Origin: Sphingomonas sp. JC676
Lineage (GTDB): Bacteria; Pseudomonadota; Alphaproteobacteria; Sphingomonadales; Sphingomonadaceae
Assembly (NCBI RefSeq): GCF_014489075.1
Contig: NZ_JACTGR010000003.1
Coordinates: forward strand, 386,501-450,500
Direction of reading: 5' to 3'
DNA: 64,000 bases
This document shows, in pieces, positions 27,294 through 37,232 of the stretch (position 1 is the stretch's first letter; each line of letters begins with the position of its first letter). The translations under genes were made by a program, and so were the position numbers. The notes below the pieces were generated by a model that made no database searches, was not told the DNA's origin, and was given only the letters and a program-made list of their open reading frames with translations.

Positions 27294-27800
27294 GTGAGCT
27301 ATCGTGTCCCGTTTGCCTGTATCGCAGCTTCGCTTCTCGCCGGCGCCGCACCAGCGCAGTCCCCGGAAAGCCTCGTATCGCTCCAGGGCACGTGGGAGAT
27401 GGTCTCCGCCTACGAAATCAAGGCCGATGGCACGCGGTCGACTAATTATGGCGAGCATCCACTCGGCCTCCTGACGGTCGATGCGGCGCACCGGTACAAC
27501 ATGCAGATTTTCAGGGTCGGCCGGCCTGCCTTCGCCAGTGGCGACAAGGCGCGCGGAACGCCGGAGGAGTACCGGCAGGCGGTCGTGGGATCGAGCACCC
27601 ACTTCGGCACCGTCACGATCGACAGTGCCAAGCACCAACTCGTGTTCGACGTGAAAGCCGCCTCCTTTCCCAATTGGGAAGGCAAGCGGCAGGTGCGCGA
27701 CTACACCTTCAAGGACGGCCTCCTGAGCTACGCCGTTCCGGCCAGTGCATCGAGCAGCGGCATCGTCGCTTACTCGATCTGGCGCCGCGTCGCGCCGTGA
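27294..27800 (+). CDS. Lipocalin-like exported protein
   Basis: 168 aa from GTG 27294, with CAGGAGATT upstream. A signal peptide (VPFACIAASLLAGAAPAQ) is followed by a lipocalin-like_5 pattern: LQGTWEMVSAYEIKADGTRS with the GxW of lipocalins, LTVDAAHRYNMQIFR, SSTHFGTVTIDSAKHQLVFD and LSYAVPASASSSGIVAYSIW. It may bind a small hydrophobic ligand in the periplasm. It leads a probable operon with the downstream SDR, under the divergent CGNR regulator and the paired repeats. Confidence 0.85.
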   Translation: MSYRVPFACIAASLLAGAAPAQSPESLVSLQGTWEMVSAYEIKADGTRSTNYGEHPLGLLTVDAAHRYNMQIFRVGRPAFASGDKARGTPEEYRQAVVGSSTHFGTVTIDSAKHQLVFDVKAASFPNWEGKRQVRDYTFKDGLLSYAVPASASSSGIVAYSIWRRVAP

Positions 27801-27948
27801 AGAGATCATGATCGAAGACTTTGCGAGTCCGGCATGGGCTGAACACCACGCCCGGGTTTCGACGGACCTCGCTGACCTGTTCGCAGGCCTTCAGCGCCGT
27901 CTCAACCGGTTCATGCCGGCCCTTCACCTCCCAAGGGGCACGCAAACG

Positions 27949-28647
27949 ATGGGCAAAATACTTCTGAACCAGACCGTTGTCGTGATCGGAGGCGGCAGCG
28001 GTATCGGCGCAGCCGTTGCCGAACTTGCACGCGCGAAGGGCGCTCGCGTCGTTGCGATCAGCCGATCCGGCTTCGCCCCCCAAGGCGTGGAGCCGATCCC
28101 GCTCGACGTCTGCGATCTCGAAGCACTTGGCAGCACATTCGCCACAATCGGCCCCATCGACCATCTCGTGCATACGGCAGGCGCGAGAACCGCCGCGATC
28201 GCATTACCGCTGCTCGAATGGGACGCCTTGTCTCTGGCGTTCGACATCAAGCTCTTCAGCGCGATTCAAGCCGTCCGAGTGGCACTGCCGCACCTCTCGG
28301 CGCAAGCATCGATCACCTTCACCTCGGGCCAGGCGTCCCGCAAATACGGCACCGGCAGCATGGTCAAGGGCGCGGTCAATGCGGCCGTCGATGCGGCTGG
28401 CCGCCATTTGGCGAAGGAACTCGCCCCACGTCGCGTCAATGTCATCAGCCCGGGCGTGGTCGACACCCCAATTTGGGGAGAGAATGGGTCCGACGCTCGT
28501 CTGGCGTTCCTCACCCGTGTGGCAGCTGCGCTCCCCGTCCAGCGCGTTGGCGCGCCCGAAGATCTGGCCCGCGCCTATCTCTTCGCCATGACCAACGGCT
28601 TTGTCACGGGATCGGTAATCGACGTCGATGGCGGGGGTCTTTTGTAG
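27949..28647 (+). CDS. Atypical short-chain dehydrogenase/reductase
   Basis: 232 aa from ATG 27949. The Rossmann motif is VVVIGGGSGIGAAVAELARA; the NNAG motif is replaced by HTAGA, and the catalytic region reads FTSGQASRKYGTGSMVKGAV. The Lys is present but the residue four before it is Gly, and the nearest Tyr is seven before, so the canonical YxxxK is missing. The ISPGVVDTPIWG block and C-terminal IDVDGGGLL are otherwise normal. An in-frame extension could begin at ATG 27808 (GAAGAG before it), adding 47 residues. The substrate is unknown. Confidence 0.85.
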   Translation: MGKILLNQTVVVIGGGSGIGAAVAELARAKGARVVAISRSGFAPQGVEPIPLDVCDLEALGSTFATIGPIDHLVHTAGARTAAIALPLLEWDALSLAFDIKLFSAIQAVRVALPHLSAQASITFTSGQASRKYGTGSMVKGAVNAAVDAAGRHLAKELAPRRVNVISPGVVDTPIWGENGSDARLAFLTRVAAALPVQRVGAPEDLARAYLFAMTNGFVTGSVIDVDGGGLL

Positions 28648-28690
28648 AATGGCGGGGTAGCAGGCAGCCGCGGATCCAGGCGTCTACAGC

Positions 28691-29457
28691 CTAGTTCTTC
28701 AGCCGGTATCCCGTCCGGAAGATCGCGATGATCAACCCCAGGCACAGCGCGAGGAAGGCACCGGTGAAGCCCAGGCTCCACAATATGTCGACATCGCCCT
28801 TGCCGAAGAAGCTCCACCGAAAGCCGCTGACCAGATAGACCACCGGATTGAACAGGCTGATCGTGTGCCAGGGCTGGGGCAGCATATCGATCGAGTAGAA
28901 GGCACCGCCGAGGAAGGTGAGCGGAGTCACCAGCAGCGCGGGCACGATATTGAGCTGCTCGAAGCCCTTGGCCCAGATGCCGATGATGAAGCCGAACATG
29001 CTGAAGGTGATCGAAGTGAGCAGCAGGAAGGCGATCATCGCGATCGGGTGATCGATGCGCAGCGGGACGAACAAGGCCGAAGTAGCGAGGATGATCAGCC
29101 CGATCACCACCGATTTGGTCGCCGCCGCACCGACAAAGCCGATCACCAGCTCGACCGCCGAGATCGGCGCCGAGAGCAATTCGAACACCGTGCCGGTGAA
29201 TTTGGGGAAGTAAATGCCGATCGAGGCATTCGCGATGCTCTGCGTGAGCAGCGAGAGCATGATCAGGCCGGGCACCAGGAAGCTGCCGTAATTCACGTCA
29301 CCGATCGTCTGGATACGGCTGCCGATCGCGCCGCCGAAGACGATGAAATAGAGCGAGGTGGTGATGACCGGCGTGACGATCGATTGCCAGAGCGTGCGCA
29401 AGGTGCGCGCCATCTCGAACTTGTAGATCGCCCAGATGCCGTGGAAATTGATGCCAG

Positions 29458-29461
<4 letters not shown>
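28691..29461 (-). CDS. ABC-2-type transporter permease
   Basis: 256 aa with about six membrane helices and no signal peptide. After a cytoplasmic start ([20 protein letters not shown], then [19 protein letters not shown]) come long hydrophobic segments and the [20 protein letters not shown] loop typical of ABC-2 (DrrB/NodJ-like) permeases. It forms an exporter with the ATPase whose stop overlaps its ATG by 4 bp. Such pairs export drugs, lipids or polysaccharides; nothing in the neighbourhood identifies the cargo. Confidence 0.92.
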
Positions 29462-30408
<947 letters not shown>

Positions 30409-30474
30409 TGGGTGCCCCTGGCCGGAAGGACCCATAACTAGGTGGCCGTTACGCACCCGGCAAGGCGCGGAGGC

Positions 30475-31248
30475 TTATTTGCTCTTGCGCGCCGCCGCCA
30501 CGGCCTCGGCCAGACCGGCATAATCGCGCGCGCCGTAGAGCAATTGATCGCCGATCACCCAGCTCGGCGTGCCGGTCATCACCAGCTTCGCGCCGAGCTG
30601 GTGATTGGCGGTGATTTCCTTCTCCACCGCTTGGGATTTGATCGCCTTCTGGGCGGCGGCCTTGTCGAGCCCCGCCTTGTCCGCGGCGGCGGCGATGCCC
30701 TCGGCGCTGGGTCCGGCGGCATAGAGCGCGTCGTGGAAGGCGCGGAACTTGCCCTGTTCCGCCGCGGCGAGCGCCCAGCGCGCGGCTACGATGCTCTCCT
30801 CGCCGAGTACCGCATATTCGCGATAGACGATGCGGACGTTCGGATCCTTGGCGAGCAGTTCGTCGATCCCGGGCAGGCTGGCGCGGCAATAGCCGCAGGC
30901 ATAGTCCATGAACGCGACGATGGTGACGTCGCCCTTGGGATTGCCCGCCCAGGCGCCGGCATAGGGCGTACGGAGCGCGGTGAGATGCTGGGGTACCGTT
31001 TTCTGCGCATCGTCCTGCGCCTTTTGCAGCCGCTGCGTATCGCGCTCCTGCAGGCGAGTCATCGCCTCGGGCAGGATCTCGGGATGCTCGAGGATATAGT
31101 TGCGTACGACGGTCTCGATCCTGGCGCGGTCGCCGGCGACGCCCGGCAACGCCGCCTGGATCAGCGCAAACAGCAGTGCGCCGAGCAGCGCGCACGCGAC
31201 GAACGCGCCGGCCAGCGCCAGCGGGTTGCGCAACAGCTTGTCGATCAT
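30475..31248 (-). CDS. DsbA-family thiol:disulfide protein
   Basis: 257 aa. One N-terminal membrane helix (ALAGAFVACALLGALLFALI) anchors a periplasmic thioredoxin-like domain with active-site C118-G-Y-C121 (FMDYACGYCRASLPGI) and cis-Pro in MTGTPSWVIGD. This matches the Com1/BdbD-like DsbA group, which oxidises or isomerises secreted proteins. A region before the catalytic domain (VVRNYILEHPEILPEAMTRL) is the typical pre-domain helix. Its start overlaps the end of the M48 protease gene by 4 bp, so both envelope quality-control proteins are made together. Confidence 0.92.
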   Translation of the reverse strand: MIDKLLRNPLALAGAFVACALLGALLFALIQAALPGVAGDRARIETVVRNYILEHPEILPEAMTRLQERDTQRLQKAQDDAQKTVPQHLTALRTPYAGAWAGNPKGDVTIVAFMDYACGYCRASLPGIDELLAKDPNVRIVYREYAVLGEESIVAARWALAAAEQGKFRAFHDALYAAGPSAEGIAAAADKAGLDKAAAQKAIKSQAVEKEITANHQLGAKLVMTGTPSWVIGDQLLYGARDYAGLAEAVAAARKSK

Positions 31249-32630
31249 TGGAGGTTGCGTCCCCGACCCTTGCGCTTGTCCTCGTCGACCGCGGTCTGCG
31301 AGACCATCATGATGTCCTGCGCGCGGATCCAGTCGGACGAGCCCTGGGGCAGCCCCGCCATCGCGGTATGTGCGCTGACCAAAGCGGTGCGGGCATCGCC
31401 CATCAGATTGGCGCGCTCGGCGGTGGCCAGTGCGGTGCGCGGCTCGTCGCCCTTTCGCTCATAGACGGTGCCCAGGTTGAACCAGGCGAAGGGGTTCTCG
31501 TCGTCGCGCGCCACCGCCTGGCGCAGGATGCGTTCGGCCTCGTCCAAATTGGCCTTGTCCTCGGTCGCGATCAGCGCGTGGCCGAAGGTGGTGGCGATCA
31601 GCGGCTGGTTGTTCGAACGCTGGGTCGCTTCGCGCAGTGGCGCGAGCGCTTCGGCGGGCTTGCCTGATTCGAGCAGAATCTGCCCTTCGAGCTCGAGGAA
31701 ATAGGGATCGTCGGGCGCGGCCTTGACCAGGGCCGCGGTCTCCGCCGCTGCCTGATCGGGATAGCCCGATTTGTGATAGGCATAAGCGCGGGCATAATGC
31801 GCGGGCACCGAATTGTCGGTCTTGGGATAGATGCGCAGCGTCACCTCGGGCTCGTTGACATAGCCGCGCAGCTTGGCCTGGACGCGCTTGAAGCGGGCCT
31901 CGAGCCCCTTGTCGAGCGGCGCATTCCACGACGGCGCGGCCTGGAGGTCATGCCGCAGCGTCTCGACGCGATCGGCCGACATCGGGTGGGTCTGGGCGAA
32001 GGGATCGACCTCGGGATCGGTGGTGTAATAGCCGTAGCGGTGCATCTGGGCGGTCAGCTTGTCGAAGAAGCTGAGCATGCCCTTGCCGGAGACGCCGGCG
32101 GTGTTGAGGAACTTGCTGCCGGCGGCGTCGGCCGAGGATTCCTGGACGCGGCTGAAGGCGAGATACTTGCCGATCGCGGCGCGCTGGCCCGCCATCAGGA
32201 TGCCGGTGCCCGCCTCGGGCGATCCCGCCGCCATCGCCGCGACGCCCAGCAACAGGCTGAGGATCGAGACATTGGTGTAGCCGCCATCGCCCTGGAACAC
32301 CGCGTGACCGCCGACGATATGGCCGATCTCGTGCGCGATGACGCCCTGGACCTCGTTGGCATTGTCCGCCGCGTCGATCAGGCCCGAATGGACATAGACG
32401 ATCTGCCCGCCCGCGACGAAAGCGTTGATCGAGCTGTCTTGGATCAGCACCACCTTGGCATTGGCGGGCGACAGGCCGGCCGCCTGGAACAACGGGCGCG
32501 CCATATCGGCCAGCAGCGCCTCAGTCTCGGCATCGCGAAGCACCGATTGCGCAGCGGCGGGCTGGGCGGCGAAGCTGGTCAGGCAAAGCAGCGCCAGCAT
32601 CGTGGCGAGGCGCTTCAGACGCGGCATCAT
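31245..32630 (-). CDS. M48-family metalloprotease with TPR tail (BepA-like)
   Basis: 461 aa. A signal peptide (MMPRLKRLATMLALLCLTSF) is followed by the M48 domain with zinc motif HEIGH at residues 100-104 (VIAHEIGHIVGGHA) and a third ligand in ESSADAAG. The C-terminal half holds TPR-like helices (ARAYAYHKSGYPDQAAAETA, IILRQAV... type repeats). This is the layout of BepA/YfgC, which degrades misassembled outer-membrane proteins such as LptD. ATG 32630 has AGGAG 10 nt upstream; 32627 is the alternative. Confidence 0.92.
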   Translation of the reverse strand: MMPRLKRLATMLALLCLTSFAAQPAAAQSVLRDAETEALLADMARPLFQAAGLSPANAKVVLIQDSSINAFVAGGQIVYVHSGLIDAADNANEVQGVIAHEIGHIVGGHAVFQGDGGYTNVSILSLLLGVAAMAAGSPEAGTGILMAGQRAAIGKYLAFSRVQESSADAAGSKFLNTAGVSGKGMLSFFDKLTAQMHRYGYYTTDPEVDPFAQTHPMSADRVETLRHDLQAAPSWNAPLDKGLEARFKRVQAKLRGYVNEPEVTLRIYPKTDNSVPAHYARAYAYHKSGYPDQAAAETAALVKAAPDDPYFLELEGQILLESGKPAEALAPLREATQRSNNQPLIATTFGHALIATEDKANLDEAERILRQAVARDDENPFAWFNLGTVYERKGDEPRTALATAERANLMGDARTALVSAHTAMAGLPQGSSDWIRAQDIMMVSQTAVDEDKRKGRGRNLQ

Positions 32631-32692
32631 CGACTCAAGACTCCTTGGCCGTACGCTTTCATGGCCCGGCCCTGAACCGGGTGTGAAGGTGC

Positions 32693-32725
32693 GAGGGGCG
32701 CGCGGCAACAAGCCGCGCTCCCCTC
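32693..32725 (-). terminator. Terminator-like hairpin after rne
   Basis: A 14-bp stem with one mismatch (GAGGGGCGCGCGGC at 32693-32706 with GCCGCGCTCCCCTC at 32712-32725) and an AACAA loop lies 8 bp past the rne stop. No T run is visible, but the position fits ending of the rne message. Confidence 0.65.
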
Positions 32726-32732
32726 GGCATCC

Positions 32733-35378
32733 TTATGCTCCGAAGGTCCGCTGCCACCAGCCGCGGCGCGGCCCGCCACCTTCGCCATCGGGCGCTTCGC
32801 CAGTCTCGGCAGGCGCGAGATCCTGCTCGATCGCGTCCGCGGTTTCGGCAACCGGCTCGGCGGTCAGCGTCTCGGCTTCCGCAGCGACGGCAGCCTTGCG
32901 GCGGCTCGCGCGCTTCTTGGGCGCAGGTTCCTCGACGGCGACCGGCTCGGGCTCGGGCGCCGGCGCGGCTTCGACCTCGGCGACAGGCGCTTCGGCTTCG
33001 GCGTCGACCTTCTTGCGGCGCGAACGCTTGGGCTTCGGCGCGGGCTCCTCGACCGCTTCGACCACCGGGGCTTCGACCACCGCTTCCGCAACCGGCTCGG
33101 CCGGCGCTTCCACATCGGCCTTCTTGCGGCGCGAGCGCTTGGGCTTCGGCGCAGCCTCGGCTTCGACGACCGGCTCGGCTTCCGCCATCTCGGCGACATC
33201 GCTCACCGGCTCGGCTTCGCCCTCGGCTGCGGCAACGCCCTCCTCGGTGTTGCCCCGGCGACCGCCACGACGACCGCGGCGACGGCGCTTGCGGCCACGC
33301 TCGCCTTCATCAGCGCGCGCTTCCGGAGTCTCGCCCTCGGGACGCTCCTCGCCTTCCTCCTGCTCGGCGGCTTCGCCTTCGGAATCGGAAGTCTCCGAAG
33401 CCTCGGTGCTGCCATCGCCCTCACGACCACGGCGGCCACGGCCACGACGGCGGCGGCGGCGCTTGCCGCGGCCTTCACCCTCGCCTTCGTCACGCTCGCC
33501 GCGCTCGGCACGCGCCGGACGCTCCGAAGCCTCGGCCTCGGCTTCCAGCTCTTCCTCTTCCTCCTCGATCTCCTCGACATAATCGTCTTCGGGCTCTTCG
33601 AGGAGCTGGTCGATCCGAGGCGCATGCGCCGGCGGCGGGCCCGAGGCCTCGACCGACATGCGCGCGCCTTCGAGCTCGCCGTCGGGCGCGACTTCGATCG
33701 CCACGCCATAGCGGTCCTCGATCTCGGCGAGCTCCGAACGCTTGCGGTTGAGCACGTAGAAGGCGGCTTCCTGGCTGGCGCGCAGCGTGAGCTGCGAGCC
33801 GCGGCCGCGGGCGGCCTCGTCCTCGATGAGACGTAGCGCCGAGAGACCTGCCGACGAGGCGGTGCGGACCAGGCCGGTGCCTTCGCAATGCGGGCACTGG
33901 CGGGTGGAGGCTTCGAGCACACCGGTGCGCAGGCGCTGGCGGCTCATTTCCATCAGGCCGAAGGCCGAGATGCGGCCGACCTGGATGCGGGCGCGATCGT
34001 TCTTGAGCGCCTCTTTCATCGCCTTCTCGACCTTACGGACATTGGATCCGTGATCCATGTCGATAAAGTCGATGACGACGAGGCCGGCCATGTCGCGCAG
34101 GCGCAGCTGGCGGGCGATTTCCTGCGCCGCTTCCAGGTTGGTCTGGGTCGCGGTCTGCTCGATATTGTGCTCGCGGGTCGAACGGCCCGAGTTGATGTCG
34201 ATCGAGACCAGAGCCTCGGTCGGATTGATCACCAGATAGCCGCCGGACTTCAGCTGGACGACCGGATGGTACATCGCGGCGAGCTGATCCTCGACATGCG
34301 CGCGCTGGAACAGCGGCACCGCATCGGCATATTGCTTCACCTTGCGGGCATGGCTGGGCATCAGGAGCTTCATGAAGTCCTTGGCCTGGCGATAGCCTTC
34401 CTCGCCCTCGACGATCACCTCGTCGATATCGCGATTATAAATGTCGCGGATCGCCCGCTTGATCAGGTCGCTGTCGCCATAGACGAGCGCGGGCGCCGAG
34501 GATTGCAGCGTCGTCTCGCGGATCCCGTCCCACAACCGGGCGAGATAGTCGAAGTCGCGCTTGATCTCGACCTTGGTGCGCTGGAGGCCGGCGGTGCGGA
34601 CGATGCAGCCCATCGTCGGCGGCAGCTTGAGGTCCGCCATGATGCCCTTGAGGCGCTTGCGATCGGCGGCCGACGAAATCTTGCGCGAGATGCCGCCGCC
34701 ATGTGCGGTGTTGGGCATCAGCACGCAGTAGCGGCCGGCGAGCGAGAGATAGGTGGTGAGAGCCGCGCCCTTGTTGCCGCGCTCTTCCTTGACGACCTGG
34801 ACCAGCAGCACCTGGCGGCGGCGGATCACGTCCTGGATCTTGTAGCGGCGGCGCAGGTTCATGCGGCGCTGGCGCAGGGCCTCCGCCTCGTCGCCATTGC
34901 CGCCACGCTTGCCGCGGCCACGACCGCGCCCGCGATTGCCCTCGGACGATTCCTCACCCTCAGAAGCCTCGACCTCGCCTTCGCCATCCTCGTCGTCATG
35001 CGGAGGCTCGATTACCTCGAAACCGTCCTCATGATCGTGATCATGGTCGTCGTCGCCGTCCTCGTCGCGCAGCGCGGCTTCCTGCGCGGCATGCTCGGCC
35101 TCTTCAGCGAGCAGCGCGTCGCGATCTTCCTTGGGGATCTGGTAATAATCGGGATGGATTTCGCTGAAGGCCAGGAAGCCATGGCGATTGCCGCCGTAAT
35201 CGACGAACGCCGCCTGGAGCGACGGCTCGACGCGGGTGACCTTGGCTAGATAGATATTGCCTTTGAGCTGCTTGCGCTCGGCGGACTCGAAATCAAACTC
35301 CTCGATCCGGTTTCCCTTGACGACGGCCACCCGGGTTTCCTCCCGGTGGCGTGCGTCGATCAGCATACGCATGGTCAT
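32733..35378 (-). CDS. rne: Ribonuclease E/G family endoribonuclease
   Basis: 881 aa. The RNase E core is complete. An S1 domain begins at GNIYLAKVTRVEPSLQAAFV and is interrupted by an acidic and RG-rich insert (DDDHDHDHEDG, NRGRGRGRGKRGG). The DNase I-like domain follows, with magnesium aspartates in TEALVSIDINSGRST and VVIDFIDMDHG, and a Zn-link CPHC in STRQCPHCEGTG. The tail is disordered and charged, with basic clusters GKRRRRRRGRGRRG and RKRRRRGRRGG, and three PKPKRSRRKK-type repeats near residues 743, 779 and 817, likely RNA- or partner-binding. It processes and degrades mRNA. ATG 35378 has GGAGAATAATAA before it. Confidence 0.96.
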   Translation of the reverse strand: MTMRMLIDARHREETRVAVVKGNRIEEFDFESAERKQLKGNIYLAKVTRVEPSLQAAFVDYGGNRHGFLAFSEIHPDYYQIPKEDRDALLAEEAEHAAQEAALRDEDGDDDHDHDHEDGFEVIEPPHDDEDGEGEVEASEGEESSEGNRGRGRGRGKRGGNGDEAEALRQRRMNLRRRYKIQDVIRRRQVLLVQVVKEERGNKGAALTTYLSLAGRYCVLMPNTAHGGGISRKISSAADRKRLKGIMADLKLPPTMGCIVRTAGLQRTKVEIKRDFDYLARLWDGIRETTLQSSAPALVYGDSDLIKRAIRDIYNRDIDEVIVEGEEGYRQAKDFMKLLMPSHARKVKQYADAVPLFQRAHVEDQLAAMYHPVVQLKSGGYLVINPTEALVSIDINSGRSTREHNIEQTATQTNLEAAQEIARQLRLRDMAGLVVIDFIDMDHGSNVRKVEKAMKEALKNDRARIQVGRISAFGLMEMSRQRLRTGVLEASTRQCPHCEGTGLVRTASSAGLSALRLIEDEAARGRGSQLTLRASQEAAFYVLNRKRSELAEIEDRYGVAIEVAPDGELEGARMSVEASGPPPAHAPRIDQLLEEPEDDYVEEIEEEEEELEAEAEASERPARAERGERDEGEGEGRGKRRRRRRGRGRRGREGDGSTEASETSDSEGEAAEQEEGEERPEGETPEARADEGERGRKRRRRGRRGGRRGNTEEGVAAAEGEAEPVSDVAEMAEAEPVVEAEAAPKPKRSRRKKADVEAPAEPVAEAVVEAPVVEAVEEPAPKPKRSRRKKVDAEAEAPVAEVEAAPAPEPEPVAVEEPAPKKRASRRKAAVAAEAETLTAEPVAETADAIEQDLAPAETGEAPDGEGGGPRRGWWQRTFGA

Positions 35379-35864
35379 TTATTATTCTCCAGGCGCGCCG
35401 GCCTGAGTCCCGAGGGAGCTGGGGCGCGTGCGCGCGGTATACAATGCGGCCCTGGCCGGCGGCGCCGGCTGCGGTCACGCAGGTTTCAAAAGATGCCGTT
35501 GCTGCAAGGGCACGCACGGACCGGCGGTCCGATTGCTCCACCGCCATCCAGCCGCCGGCCGAGGCCAGGCGATGCGGATGGTGGGAAAATTGCCTCATGC
35601 GAGCGTCAACCTGAACTGTCGCGGCGAATGTGGCCGCGGAACCATTACGGCGCAAGGCCGGAACCCAAGCTGCGTAGCACCGCATGCACGATGCGGCAAC
35701 CGGCACAGCGTCTTCGCGCAATTTGTTGTCGAAGCGGTACGATACCGCCGCACACTCTCTACGATCCAACAAGTTAGGACAAGATTAACCATTTCGATTA
35801 ACCGCGACTTGAAGCCGCGCTCCTATTCCGTCCAGCCTCGGTTCCCGGCGTCGCGAGTGTCTCA
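35379..35864. other. 486-bp gene-free gap: rne leader and amidase upstream region
   Basis: No convincing gene lies here; open frames overlap and have shadow codon use. The left part would be the 5' leader of rne, consistent with the autoregulated long leaders known for RNase E mRNAs. It contains a short perfect hairpin, CCGCAT N5 ATGCGG, near 35683-35699. The right part (about 35770-35810) is AT-richer, with two copies of ATTAACC, and probably holds the divergent promoters. Confidence 0.6.
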
Positions 35865-37115
35865 ATGGTTTTTGGCTGGACCCTTTGCGGGCAGGCGCGG
35901 CATAGCGTGCGGGTGCTCTTCCTGCTCGCCCTGCTCTCCGGCTGGCTGACCGGTGCTCCGAGCTGGGCAGGCGTGGTCCAACAGGTGCGCGTGCAGGGCG
36001 ACCGCGTCGTCGTCACCTTCGATACGCCGGTGCGCGACGCCAGCGCCTTTCTCCTCGCCGGGCCGCAGCGCATCGCGCTCGACATCCAGGGTGCAACGCC
36101 CGGCACCAAGACGCTCACCGGCGGCGCGGTCTCGGCGATCCGCCAGGGCGCGCGCGGCGGCGACGGCACGCGCATCGTGTTCGACCTGTCGCGCCCCGCG
36201 ATCGTCACCGAGGGCAGCTTCGGCTCGGACGGCCGCAAGCTCATCCTGCAGCTGCGCACCGTCGATGATGCCAGCTTCGCGCGCGCCGCGGCCGAGCGCC
36301 GCCTGAGCTTCCTGCCGCCGCTCACCTTCCTCCAGCCGGCGCGGCGCCACGCGTACAGCGTCTCGATGGCGATCCCGGCGCGCCTGCCCGCCTCGGCGCT
36401 GCCGCACGTCTATGGCGACGCAAGCCGTCCGCTCGTCGTGATCGACGCGGGCCATGGCGGGCACGATCCCGGCGCGGTCTCGCCCTCGGGCGCGCTGCGC
36501 GAGAAGGATTTGACGCTCCAGACCGCGCTCGCGATCAAGGACGCGCTGCTCGCCTCGGGGCGGGTCCGCGTCGCACTCACCCGCGAGGACGACCGCTTCC
36601 TGGTGCTCCAGGAGCGCTACGGCATCGCCCGGCGGCTCAAGGCCGACCTGTTCATCTCGGTGCATTGCGACAGCGCCGGCAACGAGGAGGCGTCGGGCGC
36701 CACTGTCTACACGCTCTCCGAAGTGGCCTCGGACAAGGAAGCCGCGCGGCTCGCGGCGCGCGAGAACAAGGCCGACATCATCTCGGGCGTCGATCTCGGC
36801 ACCCAGAATGCCGATATCTCGTCGATCCTGATCGATCTCACCCAGCGCGAGACGATGAACATGTCCGCGAGCTTCGCCCGGCTGCTCGGCCGCGAGGCGC
36901 AGCCGCTCATTCCGATCAAGGCCAATTACCACCGCATGGCATCGCTGATGGTATTGAAGGCGCCCGACATGCCCTCGGTGCTGTTCGAGACCGGCTATAT
37001 CTCCAACACGGGCGATGCCGAGTTCCTCGCTTCCGAGGAAGGCCGCAAGAAGGTCGCCGAGAGCGTGCGCAAGGCGGTCGAGATCCATTTCGCCACGCGG
37101 CTGGCGGCGCGGTAG
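35865..37115 (+). CDS. amiC: N-acetylmuramoyl-L-alanine amidase with AMIN domain
   Basis: 416 aa. A signal-like segment (VRVLFLLALLSGWLTGAPSW) is followed by an AMIN domain (about residues 38-130: VVQQVRVQGDRVVVTFDTPV, FDLSRPAIVTEG). The C-terminal Amidase_3 domain has zinc ligands in VIDAGHGGHDPGA, Glu in REKDLTLQ, His in FISVHCDSA and catalytic Glu in LFETGYISN. It cuts the amide bond between MurNAc and stem peptide during daughter-cell separation. It starts 117 bp before the PBP1A gene, so the pair remodel peptidoglycan together. Confidence 0.95.
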   Translation: MVFGWTLCGQARHSVRVLFLLALLSGWLTGAPSWAGVVQQVRVQGDRVVVTFDTPVRDASAFLLAGPQRIALDIQGATPGTKTLTGGAVSAIRQGARGGDGTRIVFDLSRPAIVTEGSFGSDGRKLILQLRTVDDASFARAAAERRLSFLPPLTFLQPARRHAYSVSMAIPARLPASALPHVYGDASRPLVVIDAGHGGHDPGAVSPSGALREKDLTLQTALAIKDALLASGRVRVALTREDDRFLVLQERYGIARRLKADLFISVHCDSAGNEEASGATVYTLSEVASDKEAARLAARENKADIISGVDLGTQNADISSILIDLTQRETMNMSASFARLLGREAQPLIPIKANYHRMASLMVLKAPDMPSVLFETGYISNTGDAEFLASEEGRKKVAESVRKAVEIHFATRLAAR

Positions 37116-37133
37116 AGCGGATCATCCTGCATC

Positions 37134-37156
37134 CGTCACCCCGGCCCCCGGTGACG
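37134..37156. repeat. Inverted repeat CGTCACC/GGTGACG between amidase and PBP1A
   Basis: CGTCACC (37134-37140) and GGTGACG (37150-37156) flank a GC-rich 9-nt core. It shares the GTCACC arm with the palindrome at 12331 and the repeat at 45789. It may weaken read-through from the amidase gene. Confidence 0.55.
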
Positions 37157-37232
37157 AAACGAGGGAGCCCTGCGCCAGCCATCCGATTACCCCGCTGGCA
37201 TCCCGGCGGAATCTTGCTAAACCGCGCGTCGC

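Noticed and set aside
33888..35249. 453-codon open frame antisense to rne
   Set aside because: Rich in Ala, Arg, Asp and His from the reversed rne codons; no motif, ribosome-binding site or conserved start.
35293..35772. 159-codon frame on the minus strand across the rne leader
   Set aside because: Overlaps the true rne start in another frame, has no conserved features and no ribosome-binding site.
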